DNA of 64,000 nt from Mycogone perniciosa (lineage: Eukaryota; Ascomycota; Sordariomycetes; Hypocreales; Hypocreaceae): positions 1 through 64,000 of the forward strand of contig JAOALB010000101.1 of NCBI GenBank assembly GCA_025331125.1, read 5' to 3'. The notes under the pieces were generated by a model. That model worked only from the letters and a program-made list of their open reading frames with translations. It made no database searches and was not told the origin of the DNA. Each line of letters opens with the position of its first letter. The first letter of the stretch is position 1. Shown one piece after another: positions 1 to 12,650 of this stretch. The position numbers and the translations under genes are program-made.

Positions 1-75
<75 letters not shown>
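1..75. repeat. Poly-C homopolymer, 75 nt
   Basis: The window opens with 75 uninterrupted C residues and then turns abruptly into AT-rich sequence. It is not a (CCCTAA)n telomere repeat. A pure G:C run of this length is foreign to the surrounding base composition, so an assembly or sequencing artefact at a contig end is the simplest reading. Confidence 0.95.
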
Positions 76-77
<2 letters not shown>

Positions 78-3000
78 AATAATACTATGCCAATCTCTAT
101 CATTTACAGGCTAATAACTGTCTACGCGATTATCTATCTTAATACATCCAGTACAGCTTGTCAGTATAGGCCGATAAACATTTTTAGACCGCTAACTTAA
201 CGGAAAGGAGCTGTAATGCTAGTATAGACCCCTTAGCGTAAAAATAGCCAAGTCAGGCCTTCTATAGATAAGCCCGTAGTATGCAATATTATGTATTGGT
301 CTATTATAAAGATGCTGTAAGGTGCTTGGTTTAAGGGTTTTAGGCCAACAGCATAAATATATATCCATGCTCTAAAGGCTGGCTAATAATAATCTAAGCA
401 ACTCAGCGTTTCTAAACAGGCCTGCTAAGTTGCTCGGCCTAAAGCTCTCATTTCGCCAGTATAGCTTGGCTGTATAGCTGCAAGCTCTGCCACTCTAAGA
501 CCGGGTTTTACGTTTTGATCTACATATAAGACTAAACGGAACGCGTAAGTAGTTGTAGTCTCAATAATACAAATAAGAAATTATCGCAGGTATTTATATA
601 GGAAGGAGGGGGGTGGGGTAAGCAGCTTTCTACTTTCAGCCAGGGACTTTTAGGGGAGACTTAGCAATACCGATATCTATTTACAGCCCCGCTAGCAACT
701 CTAAGAAGAGAGGTTAACTCTTAGATAAATAAGAAAGACTATCTTGCATTTTTTTTTCCCCGTCTTTAATTATAATATACTCACTATTCCTGCAATTATC
801 CACTATAACTGCCCCTTTTAGATTTAAAGTATATATTCTTAAGTTGCAAAAGCCGCCAAAGCCAAAATAAACAGCACCTATATTAAATATATATAAATAA
901 GATTTCGTATTACTAGAAGCTTACAGTATAAACCTGCCTTTTTACTATAATATAAAAGACTTTAGTCTTAATTACCTATATAATATATTATCTGGCCTTT
1001 ACTTTATAGACCAGTACTCTAGTTTTAATGTAGATAGCGAAGTAGTTTAAGACCTTGCGGGTAATTTATCTAGTCCTACTAACTAATTAGCCTTATCTAT
1101 TAAACTAATCCTATACAGTAACTAGAATTAAAGTAGCTATTTCCTACTATACTTATATAATAAAAAAGATTAATAAAATTATAAATAAAGAAAAGTAAAA
1201 TAGAAAGGCAGATAAGATATCCTTAATATTAGTTTACTTAACCCCTCTTGTAATAACTTTTAGTTCTATTATAGGATAACAGGTTGCCGATAATATTATA
1301 AAGTAAACAGGATTTATTAAGTTTAAAGCTAGCATCGCTATATAATCGCTAGTCTAACTAACTTACAATATTGACTTATATAGATTTCACTGTAATGCCT
1401 TACTTTCCCCGCCAGCTTTACATATATCTGCATCTGCCATTATAATTCTTAAAAGTCCCTCTTTAAAAGACTGTCTTAATAATAATAAAGGTTATTAATG
1501 CTAAGATATTATAATTATTTTTAAGCAGATAAAGCGACTTTTAAAGGATAGTTAAAATAATAATAACACTAATAATTAAGCAGAAATAAAATAATTAAGA
1601 TTATCTTCTACTGCTAGATATAGCGCCTTACTGCACTAGCTAGGCGCCAGTAATATTGCCTTAATACCAGTTAACAATATAGATAAAGCTTATAATAAAT
1701 CTTGTTATTACCTATTATTAACCCGCTATAACTGTAACAGAAATAACAGCATTTATAGCGAATTTAGCTTAGCTATAGATATATATGCCCACTGTCTTAA
1801 ATGTAATATCTATTTACTGATAGATTAAAATAGCGGTCCTGTTAATCCTTTAACAGTTTAAGCCGGTTAATGCGGGTTATACTTAATTTTTCATTTAACT
1901 CTCCTTAAAGCCCTATATTTATTGTAAAGTCTACTGTCTAAAGATAATATATACCCCACCTAACCTAAAAGCAGTATTTTAAAACAGTAATATAATCTGC
2001 GTAAATAACCTATAACTTTTTAGGATAGTTATAAAGAGGGTTTAAATATAGACTCTTTAAGTTATATGAATCAGCAATTTAGTTAGACTAATAATTGTAT
2101 AATCTTTAACATTAATAAAAATGATAATTCCTTAAGTATTAATAGCAGAAAAGGGAATATATTAGGCTAGCGATGCCTATAGACCTTACTCGAAAAACGC
2201 TAGTTGAAAGTATAGAAGATAGAGGATAAATTAGAATTATAGATTGCCTTAAAGCTTAATTAAACAGCGTTAACAGTCCAGTAATAATAGCAGAAAATAA
2301 ACTAAAAGTAGTGGTTTAAGTAAGGCGATAAATTGTATAACTAGTAAAAAACAACTATATAAACAATAATATAACCTGTTTTAAACTACCTAAATACTTA
2401 TAAAGGTGCCTTTTTAAATATATTAATAACCTTTAGCTATTAAGCCTAGTAATACTATTAAAGGTAGTGTAAAGTATATTTATTAGCTTTTATTTAAAGT
2501 AATTATTATAAAAAAGGGAAAGGGGCAGGGGGAGATAGATAATAATAGTAATAAAAGTATTCTAGAATATAAGCGCTGTAAAGTTAAGGCTACTATATAT
2601 AAAAAGCGTAATATATAGTGCTACCTCGCTACCCTATATAATATTTAAAACTTTAAGCCAGCGCTGCTAAGTAATAAAAAAAGGCAGGAGAGTTTAACTT
2701 TCTCCTTTAAATATATAGGTATGCTATTAGTGCTAGCTATAATAAATAGCTATTTTTTAATATAGTATTTAAGTATATTTAAAAAGGCAGTATAGCGGCG
2801 TTTATAGTTTATATAAGGGATTTAGGATATTAAAGGATACTATATAGAATAATAATAATAGCTAAATAATATAAGCGATAAAGGTAATATCTATAAGGTG
2901 GAATACTTGCTTATAAATTAAAGAATAGGTTTATTTCTCTTAAAGCAGTCTATTAATAGTATTATTAGCTAATAAATATAATAAATAAGCAGATACTTAA

Positions 3001-6000
3001 ATAGTCTATTAAGCAATAAAACTGCATTTATTAATAAGTACAGCAGTATACCACTTTCTAGCTTATCCTAAAACAATTATTATTAAAAACTTTTAATAAC
3101 TATCTATAATACTTTACTTGCTTATTTCGTTTTCTTTATTGCAATATTAAAGTACTTAAAGATAACAGGACCTTGCATTTAAGGCAGCTTAAACTAAAAG
3201 AATATTAATTAGCACTTAGTTTACAGTATAAATAAAAAGCCACTTAATAGGAACTGTTACTATAATAATATATAGAAATTTTATATAGTAACCGCCTACT
3301 ATAAATATACCTATATAGTATACTTTATACTCTACTGCTCCCTGGCTTTTACTGCCTACTGCATTTAAGTAACCTACTTTAATTTACCACTTGCTATAAG
3401 TATATTATACAGTATTCCTGCTTTCTTATCTTTACCCCCCGCTGCATTTAAATAACCTACTCTCACTTATCGATAAGTATAGCAGCCAAATATAATAGAA
3501 AATAGTATTACCGGTAAAGGATTTTATTTTAAGGGCACGGAAATCTCCTTTATTTAGCCGAGCCGCTTTATAGGAAGTTATAGGCTTATAGTTATTTACT
3601 TTTTTTTCTTAATCTTACACGCAACTTAATAGTATCCTAGCTAGTATATAATAACTAAAATGCACTTATACTAAATCTTTAATCTCTTGCAAAACAGTAA
3701 TATCTTTATAACAGCTAACTTAATGCTTTAAATACTGCTTTTTAGTACTATAATAGGAAATAGTCGTATATTCGATTTTTAGCTTATATAACTTAAGATT
3801 AAGCCAATTACGCGCGCATAACAGTCAAATTCTTAAGTTTAAGGGTTTGCAAACCAAGTTCCTTGCCTTAGAAAGCCACTAACTGTAAAACCTAGGAGCA
3901 CTAATAAATCCCCTAAAACTAAAACTCCCCTAACCTATCCTATATAGGCTACTGGCAGAGAGGTCTAGTTATAAAGACTTCTAAAGCTACTATAACTAGT
4001 TTAGCCATAATATATAATCCTACTGCAGATGCGATTCCCTTAAAGAACCGGGGCATTTATTAACTTATAGTCTCTTCTGCACTATATCTTTATATACCTG
4101 CCAAGTAAGCTGTTTAGACTGAAATTATTTATTAAATTAATTACCTAATCCGCTTCTCCCTATTTTTCAAATAATATATTATCTCCTCTTTATAGCTAGT
4201 TATATTAATTTAAGTCTCTAATAATCACTATATCTACTACTTTACCTGCATTTAATTTTACTTTTATAAAAACTTTATATAATCTATCGCAGGTATTTTA
4301 AAGAGCCTAAATATCTCCTTTTAGTATATATACTAATACTACTATAACCAGTCAGTCTAAAAGCTATATAATAGCAGCTATTATATTTAATAACTTTATC
4401 GCTACCTACTCTGCCTCTATATCTTTATTTACTTAAAGTATACTTTAAATCGCCTACCTGCTTTCTCTTTATATTAATAAAACTATTTTCACCTATTTAT
4501 AGTAAACTATAGGCGTTATTAAAAGCCGCCCTTATATCTGCTGCGCTTAAGGCTCCTAAATAGCCAATACTATTATATCTTTAATTTCTATATTATTTAT
4601 TAAACTATTATACACTACTCTTTATTTTCTATATTAAATTATATTATATAGAATATTTTATTTATACTAAAATAAAAAAAGCTTTTAGTAATTTTATTAA
4701 ATAATTTATATAGCCCTCTATATAAAATATATTTAAGGATTATTTCTATATATATACTATAGTAATATCCTACCTTAATATATCTAGTATATACTTAAGG
4801 ATTATAATATTAATAGGCTTTATTGTTAGTAATTTCCTGGCAGTTATAATACTGCTTTAGGCGCTCTTATAGTTTAAATATAAAGGTAATCGCTAAAAGT
4901 CCTTTAGTATAGAAATACTTTTCTTAAAAGAAATTTTCTATTTTTAACTGCTTAATAAAATATATTACTATAGACCTATAAATTTTTAGGCCAGTTTTAT
5001 TACTAAACTATATTACCTTTATAACTTAAATATCATTTTCCTTCTTAAAGGCTTCTACTATATTAAGTAACTCTCTACCTTTATTATTTAGGACTACTAC
5101 TTAAAAGACACTATCTACTTTAATATAGTAAAGGTTATTTTATAGCACCCTAGCTTTTTAAATTACCTTTTCTTTTAATACCCTTTTAACTTTTTTATAT
5201 TATTTTTTAGCTTTATAGGCAATTTTGATACAGTATAGGTTTTTTGCATTTTAAGTTACCTTTAAGTATCGCTATAAAGGGTTATTCTATTTTAAGTAAA
5301 CTTTATCTTTAACTATAAAGCAGATTATACCTGCTATTAAACAGTTATTTGCTTTATTTTACACTTTTAAGATATTAATTATACAGTATAGCGCCTAAGG
5401 CCTATTAAATTGTCTGTAATTGCTTAGTATAGTTATATTATTCTTAATTAGTTATAGTAGTAGTAACGCCGCTTATACTATATCTATATAAATAAAAAGT
5501 AAAGCCTTTGCCGCTATAGTTGCGTTTATTATAATAGCTTTAAACTGTTTACAGACCTATTTCCTGTCTTTTTCTATCTTTTAGCTTAATTCGCTTATTA
5601 TATTTTGCTGTATATAGGCCCTCTTAACCTGCGCCTTTAACACTGCCTTTAACTATTAGGTTTCTATACAGGAATCTTCTAGCAGCTTTAAGGCCTTTTA
5701 GAGTATCGCTAGCGCATTATTATTATTAATAATATCGCCTCCTTTTTTAGCTTTAGTTATTTAGCTCTTTTATCCTCTATTTAGCTTCTTTTAAGTTATT
5801 AGCCAGACAGGTTTTTTTGTTTCTATTAACTAAATAAAACTTTTTTAAGCCTTATTAATCAGCTTTACTATATGCCCTTACAATATAGTAAAAGGGGTAT
5901 TATCCCCTACTATAATTTTATTTCCTTTTAATTCTTTTATAATAAATAACTAAGTCGCTATACTAACCTTTTTAAAATAAAGCGATAATAATTGATAAAT

Positions 6001-6682
6001 TTCTTTCCTAATCAGCTTAAAGTCTTTTAATTATTTGCAATCTCGGAATTGTGTTCCTCCGCTTAAACTAAATTGTCCGATTAACTTTTAATATATTAAA
6101 AGCGAAAATCGGTACTCTATATAGCTTTAGTTAGGATATAGTTTTAATTAGGATAGTCGGGATCTTTACTTTTTACAGTTAAAAGTAAAATAGGCATCCT
6201 ATTAATATACTTTCTAGATTTTTAAGTATATACTACTAATACCTGCAGTATATATTTATATATATAGCTATTACTAGACTATTAAAACTAGCTTTAAAAT
6301 TGCCTTATAAATCTAGCCTGTTATAGACTTATAAAACTAGGCTGCAGGGAGGAAGTACCTTTAAAGTCTTAAAAAGTATATAAAGCGATTAGTATATATA
6401 GTATATAGATTATAGATAATGTAAAGGCTAATATAAAATATAAAATACTTGTCCTTTAATATATACTTTATATATACCCTTAAATTTAACTATATATTAA
6501 ATAGGCTGTGAATTATATATATATTTATATATTAATTGTTTTTTTACTTTCTGCCTTAGCGTAACCTAAAGCAATTTATAAATAATCTAAGATAATATAA
6601 ATATAATTTATTTACTATTCTATAATTCGTTGGATGTTATATTATTGGTTTATAGCAAGTCGACGTCTAACAACTAAGGTGC
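76..6682. other. Unclassified RIP-degraded AT-rich region
   Basis: Six and a half kilobases of TpA-rich, CpA-poor DNA with no open frame of useful length and no LTR pair. Two stretches read coherently if TAA and TAG are taken as former Gln or Trp codons: a minus-strand frame around 5720-5260 (residues such as KGLKAARRFLYRN and TAKYNKRIKLKDRK) and a plus-strand Cys-containing frame around 1690-1830 (SCYYLLLTRYNCN, then AHCLKCNIYL). I recognise neither. They are probably remnants of transposon or host genes, but no family can be named. Confidence 0.6.
5260..5760 (-). pseudogene. Unrecognised degenerate coding frame
   Basis: Read on the minus strand, this interval gives a basic, lysine- and arginine-rich protein in one frame, interrupted only by TAA and TAG codons. 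Readable blocks include KGLKAARRFLYRN, VKGSVKGAG and NKRIKLKDRKRQEIG. The stops fit CAA or CAG codons altered by RIP. No catalytic motif or known domain is visible. The basic composition would suit a nucleic-acid-binding protein such as a transposase tail or a Gag, but that is a guess. Confidence 0.3.
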
Positions 6683-6909
6683 TGTCGGATAATGTCGGTC
6701 TAGTTATTGGAAATAAGCAAAAGTGTATATACAAGGGAACCTATAATTTAATGTAAAGTGAAACAGAATATACAGCGTTTTGTTTTTATAATAAAATGAC
6801 TGGAAGAGAATTGAATAAAGATAAAAAGAGGATAGAGTAATTAAGTGGAATTCTAGTGCTTTATTTTTATAATATAAATAAACTGACTATATAACTAAGT
6901 TCTCTAACA
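6683..6909 (+). repeat. Copia 5' LTR (227 bp)
   Basis: Begins TGTCGGATAATGTCGG and ends CTCTAACA, the usual TG...CA termini. Compared with the right copy the differences are almost all G/A and C/T transitions. The start keeps TGTCGG where the other copy has TATTAA, while interior sites such as GATAGAGTAA are more mutated here than in the right copy. Both LTRs were therefore hit independently after insertion. Confidence 0.93.
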
Positions 6910-6923
6910 GTTATAAGCCTAAA
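6910..6923 (+). other. Primer-binding site, half-tRNA-iMet type
   Basis: GTTATAAGCCTAA follows the 5' LTR at once. With one G restored at a RIP site it resembles GGTTATGAGCC, the complement of the anticodon stem-loop of initiator methionine tRNA. Drosophila copia and many fungal Copia elements prime from such an internally cleaved tRNA rather than from the CCA end. The assignment rests on this short match and the position. Confidence 0.6.
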
Positions 6924-6959
6924 GCTATATTGCTAACTACTATAACTATAAAAGATAAA

Positions 6960-9900
6960 TACGTTTTTATTTAATTAATTTTATTAAAAGCAATTACTAT
7001 TATATTTTCTTTTATTATTTAAAACCTGCTAAAACTGCTATTTAATTCTTAAATACCTTTATTAAAAACAATACTTTAATTAAAGTTTAAAGTTACTTTA
7101 ACTAATATTAAGAACTGGGACAAATAGTAAAACTATATATCTAGTAAAATTATTAAAAATATTTAAAAAGCTATTAATCCAGTTAAATAAACTAAAGTAT
7201 TTATTAATAAATTATAGTGACTAAGCTTTAAAGATATTAACTTAGCAGTAAATAGTAAGGTTAATTTTAATAAAAAGCAGATAAAGTAGTATTAAATTAT
7301 TTATAATAATTAAAAGGAAGACTATACTGTCTTTAAGCAATAAAAGGCAGACTTTATTAAAGTTAAAGATATTATTTTCGGAAGTATTAATAAAAAAATA
7401 GCCTGCTATTTTAATTATTGAGAACCTTTAATTAATTAGATTAATAGTCTTTATAAAGCAGTTAAAGCTAAGAAAATGAAAGTTATAGAGACTTTTTTAA
7501 TTAAATATTAAATTTTATAAAAGCCTTTAACTGCTTAAACTTAAAGGTTTTCTTTAACTAAGTATAGAAATAAAAGAATTTCCTTTTAAAGGTATCCTGG
7601 CAATAGATATTTAAAGTTAAGGAAAAAAGATAATTAAATAATATTGCATAAAAGATAGCTAAATATAACACTAACTTCTTAGAGAATATTAAAAAGGCAG
7701 TTAAAAAGTCTATTACTATAACTGAAAGCTATAATCGTTTTATTTAACTTACTGTAAACTTATTAAAAGCTATTTAATAAGTTAAAGAGAATATAACTAA
7801 GGATTAGGCCAATAAAATCAACTAACTCTTAGCAATAAAAAACCTTATTAATAAAAATACACTAATAAATTATGTTAATACTAAAAGAGAATAATTAATT
7901 GCAGGAGTAGCTGTTAAGCTATAAAGCTAGGGAGAATTAGCTCTTTTAACTTAAATAGTAGGGCAGATTTAATAAGGCAGTATATTCTATAGCTTAAAGG
8001 ACTAAAATAATAAAAGGACTAATTTAAAAAGACTAAAACGATAAAAATAATAAAGAAGTAATAAAAGATTAGTATTTATATGCAAAGTATATAAATAGGG
8101 AGGCTATAAGCTAGTATTATACTAGGCAGCAATCCCTGAAAATAGACTATTTAATATAGTAATCTATTAGGGTTAAAAATAAACTATAGTTAAAGCTATT
8201 ATAAATAACCTGGAATTAAAGATATAAATTAACTTTTTAAAAGCTAAAGTAAAGAAAAAGATATTATTTTAATAACTTATTAGTCTTAGGGTTATTAGCT
8301 TATTAAAAGGATTTATTAACTTAGTTAAAATAGTATTCTTTATAAAAGTTAAAGATAACTATTATATTAATTAGTATTTATTGCATTTATTAATGATCCT
8401 TAATTCCAGCGCCATTAACTATATCTTTAATAACCTAAGGCGTTTTAGATTATTTAAAAAGGTATTAAAAGGAGATTATTTTATTGCAGTAGACTTAATA
8501 GTCCCTATTAAAGGGTATAGTTAGGTTAATCTTATAGTGATAAAGAATAATAGCTTAAAGAATATTTTAAGGATTAAAGATACTATATATTATTTTATTC
8601 TTTTAATAAATTTTATTTCCTACTATAAGCTTTATTAGTAAAGATTTAAATGGGATATAATAATACATTTAACTAGATTAATCTATAAAAGCAGCAGGGA
8701 AATATATAGAATTAAAACTTAATATTGCTAATAGGTTTTTTTGATATGTATTAATAAAGGAAGTATAATTAAAAGCAGGCTTTTCAATTACTAGAAAAAA
8801 AAAGAAAAAGAGATTTATATTAAAAGACTTAAAGCTATTAACTGTAAGAGATAGTAGATTATAGGATTTACAAATAGGTTACCTAGGACTAATAAACTTT
8901 TATTACTTAGGAATAATATGCCTAAAACCTTAAATTTATAGTTTAAAGACTATACAATACCTTTATTGCTGTTAAGGAAAGATACATTATTAAATATCTT
9001 AAAGGAAGTTTAATTAAGATTGAGATAAACTATTTAAAGAAATCTAAATTAATTAATCCGATTTAATAAAAGATTTTAAAGGATATAGCCAAGTAATATT
9101 TATAATAGATGCATTCTTAGGAATAGTTTTTCCTTACTTTATATAAAGCTATAATATAAGTCTTAAAAATTGGTAAATTCTTTATAATTTTATTAACTAA
9201 ATTAATAAATAGTATAGATTTAAAGTTAAAACTATTTAATTTAATAGTAAGCTATTTAAAGGAAAAATTAAAAAATAAATAAAGAGAAGAAAGCTTATAA
9301 AAGAAGTGTTAGCTTTTAATACTTAAACTTAAAATAGCAGGGCTAAAAGATTAAAAGGTGCTATTATTAAAAAAGTAAACACTATAAAAATAGCGGTATA
9401 TTTACTATATAACGTATAAAAGCTTATTATTAAATTAGCTTATTATTTAAAGAATTAAACGCTAAAATAATTAAATAACTAAAAAGGTTTATTTAAATAT
9501 ATATTCGGAAAGAAACTATAAATTAGGTAGCTTAAAGTATACAGCTGCCGAGTATATATAATAACGTTAAAAGCGCAGCTTAAATAATAAAGATTAAAGA
9601 AGCTAGAATTAAAAGCTTATATTAATTATATAGTTAAATATAATTTAATAAATATTTTTAAAATCTAAATTCTTTATAAAGAGAAAGTAATTTTAATATA
9701 AAATATTTTATTTAATAAAATAACTTTCTTTAATAAAAAGAGAAGCTAGCTAGAACTTTTAATTTTAATTAATTAAATAATTATATAAGTTAAAATTCCT
9801 AAAAAACAGCTAGAAAATAAAGTTATTATTAAAAATAATACTTAAATCGATAAAAGTTTAAATAATAAAAGTATTAAAGAAAAAGAATATAAAAGAGATA

Positions 9901-12412
9901 ATAAAATTAATAAAGAAAATAATAATAAACCAATTTTTAATAAAGTTATTATTAATATAAACTGCTATTTCTTTTATTAAATATAAAATAACTAGTTAAA
10001 TAATAAAATTAATAGAATATATAATAATTTAAGTGATAAAGTTAATAATTTAATTAACTATAAAGAAGTTAAAGCTATAAAGGAAGCTAGCTTAATACCT
10101 GTTATAAAACCGGATTATAATTATAGTTTAAAGGCAGTATTTTCAGCTATTTTTCCTATTTGCCTTAAGAGGGTAGAGAAAGTAGGAAATATAGCTCTTA
10201 CAGCCTTTATAGTATAATATAAGAAATTTAAAGCATTTAATTAGAAAAATTAAAAAAAGATAAAGGAATTATAGTTATTTAAAGATAGATTTTAAGATTT
10301 TATATTTACTTAAATAAAAATAGCATTCTATAAAATATTTATTACAGCTATAAAATTCCATTTAAAAATTTATAAATATAAACTTTTTAAAGTCTTAAAA
10401 ATAATAAAGAATCTTAATAAATATTTATTTAAAAAAGACTTTATTAAAGCTTAAAAAGACTATTTAATTTAATATAATTAACTAGGATCTTTTATTAAAG
10501 TTTTAAAAGGAAAAATAAAAGGAAGCTAAATTTTAGGTTATATATAGGTTTTTATATATAAAACAGATAAGTATAATTTTTTTATTAAATATAAAGTATA
10601 ACTAGTTATATATAGTAATTAATAAATATTAAAAGACTTGCTAATAAAGGCTATAACTTTAGCTGGTATATTATTTAAAGTACTAATAGCTATAGCAGTA
10701 GAATATAACCTTAAACTTAAATAAATAGATACAGTAAATGTATTTATAAATTATAATTTAAATAAAGTTATCTATATATAAATACTATTTAGTTTTAAAA
10801 AGTAAAGTAAAGTACTATAATTATAAAAAGCTTTATATAAACTATAAAGATTACTACTGCTATAGTAAATATATTTTATATATATATTTAAAGACTTAAA
10901 CTTTAAAACTGTTTTATAAAAACTATATATTATAATAAAAAAAGGAGCATTTATTTTCTTTTTTATTAATAATATTATTTAAGTATATTCATAGAAAGAT
11001 AATATAATCGCTAAGGCAGGTATTTAAAGCCTTTATACTAAATATTAAATAAATCTAATAAGTAAGCCTAAATAGTTTCTAAGTATCTATATTATTAGAA
11101 ATTAAAGACAATAAATAATCTGGCTAGCTTAAAAAGTATATATTAATAAAATCGTATATAAGTTCAGAATTAATAGTTAATAAAAGCTTTTTAATATACT
11201 AATAACCTAAAAAGAATTAAGGCTATTATTAGGAATAGCTATAAAAGAGTTAATTAAATAATATTAATAGAAAGTCAGTTTAATATTATTTACTATTATT
11301 TTAATAAGATTTAATATTGCATTTATAGTATTACAGCTATTAAGATTCCTTTTAAACCTTAATAATATATATTATAAGGCAGTAAACTATTTAATTAAAT
11401 ATTTTTATTATATATATACGCTAATAATTTAACTTAAAGGCTTAGACTTTTTTAATATATTCCTTTATTTAAGTAACACTTTATTTACTAATAATATAAT
11501 TAATTAGAAAAGCTTATAAAGATATATACTAAAGTTATTTAGTAGTTTAATTATATAGAGAGTATTAAAATAAATAACTATTATAACTTTAAGTATTAAA
11601 GCTAAGCTTTTTACTATTTTTAAAGCAGTAAAAAAGGTTATTTTTATAGAGAGATTTTTTAAAGCACTAAAAGTTAAATTAAATAACCTGCTTAAACTTA
11701 AATATAATAACTATTAAATAATTTAATTATTAAGAGAAAAAGTAATAAAGTTAACTATAAAGCTTTAGTATATTAATATCTATTAATATTAGCTTTATTA
11801 AATGGTTTAAGAATAATCAATCTCTGTTAAATAAATAAAAAGTTTACAGATAATTACAGATAAGTTAATGAAAATGTTAATTAAAGAGAAATACTAGAAA
11901 TTTATTAAAATATTAAAACTAAAGGATATTTAAGAATAAATAGAATGAAAAGCCTAGCTTAAAGAAAGAAAAAAATAATTAATAAATATAAAGACTATAT
12001 TAAATAAATTCCTTAAGTAGACTGTTAAATTAAGGTATTAAAGAGGCCAGTATACCTTTAATATTAGTCTAAAATAATAATACTAGCTAATAAAGCTAAT
12101 ACTAATAAATAAATTTCCTATTAAAGCTATTAATAGACTTTTAATAAAATATTTATTTTTAATAAATAGATTTCCTATTAGAGCTATTAATAAATTTCTA
12201 ATAAAATAATCCTATAAATAAATTATAATCTAGTAGATAGATTAAATTTTAATAGATAGATTTCCTGTTAAAGCTATTAATAGATTTTTAATAGATTATT
12301 TAGCCTAATAGATAGATTTCCTATTATTAATTATCTTTTTCTTTAAGGCTAAATAGCAATTCTATTAACTTTATAATACTGTTTTCTAGCTAAGCCTTTA
12401 AGACAGCCTTAG
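6960..12412 (+). pseudogene. Copia gag-pol polyprotein, degenerate
   Basis: This is the former Gag-protease-integrase-RT-RNase H reading frame. At about 8400-8490 the frame reads NSSAINYIFNNL and then FKKVLKGDYFIAVD, matching the Copia protease motif DSGA...HIFNNL with DSGA turned into NSSA by GAC-to-AAC and GGC-to-AGC changes. About 8875-8940 shows IGYLGLINFYYL, the integrase zinc-binding RLGHLG region with His turned to Tyr. The RT is seen at about 10,710-10,850 as IDTVNVFIN (Copia DAVNAF) and KALYKL (KALYGL). The catalytic YVDD box survives as INNI at 10,965-10,976. In-frame stops are everywhere, almost all former Gln or Trp codons, so nothing is expressed. Confidence 0.88.
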
Positions 12413-12421
12413 TTAAAGGGG
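12412..12421 (+). other. Copia polypurine tract
   Basis: A purine run (TTAAAGGGG) lies two bases before the 3' LTR. This is the place and composition expected for the plus-strand primer of an LTR retrotransposon, and it confirms the plus orientation. Confidence 0.75.
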
Positions 12422-12423
12422 TA

Positions 12424-12650
12424 TATTAAATAATATTAGTCTAGTTATTGGAAATAAGTAAAAATATATATATAAGGGAACCTGTAATTTAATGTAAAGT
12501 AAAACAGAATGCGCAGCGTTCTGTTTCTATAATAAAATAATTAAAAGAGAATTAAATAAAGATAAAAAGAGGACAGAGCAATTAAGTGGAATTCTAGCGC
12601 CTTATCTTCGTAATATAAGCAAGCTAACTATATAACTAAGTTTTCCAACA
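12424..12650 (+). repeat. Copia 3' LTR (227 bp)
   Basis: Same length as the left LTR, ending TTTTCCAACA. The first 16 bases differ from the left copy only by G-to-A and C-to-T changes. Blocks such as GGAATTCTAGCGCC are better preserved here than on the left. Confidence 0.93.

Larger units (their letters stand above)
6683..12650 (+). mobile_element. Ty1/Copia LTR retrotransposon, RIP-inactivated
   Basis: A complete 5,968-bp element bounded by two 227-bp LTRs in direct orientation. The order of coding remnants is protease, integrase, then reverse transcriptase, which is diagnostic for Copia rather than Gypsy. Just inside the 5' LTR is a primer-binding site resembling the complement of the tRNA-iMet anticodon stem, and just before the 3' LTR is a polypurine tract. 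Every coding segment is riddled with TAA and TAG. I could not find a matching target-site duplication: GGTGC lies to the left and ATATA to the right, possibly because of point mutation or a rearranged flank. Confidence 0.93.

Noticed and set aside
1..75. Telomere end
   Set aside because: It is pure C with no A/T interruptions, and no CCCTAA-type repeat follows.
5260..5760. Pogo/Fot1 transposase C terminus
   Set aside because: The basic composition is suggestive, but no DDE triad, CENP-B helix-turn-helix or terminal inverted repeats were found.
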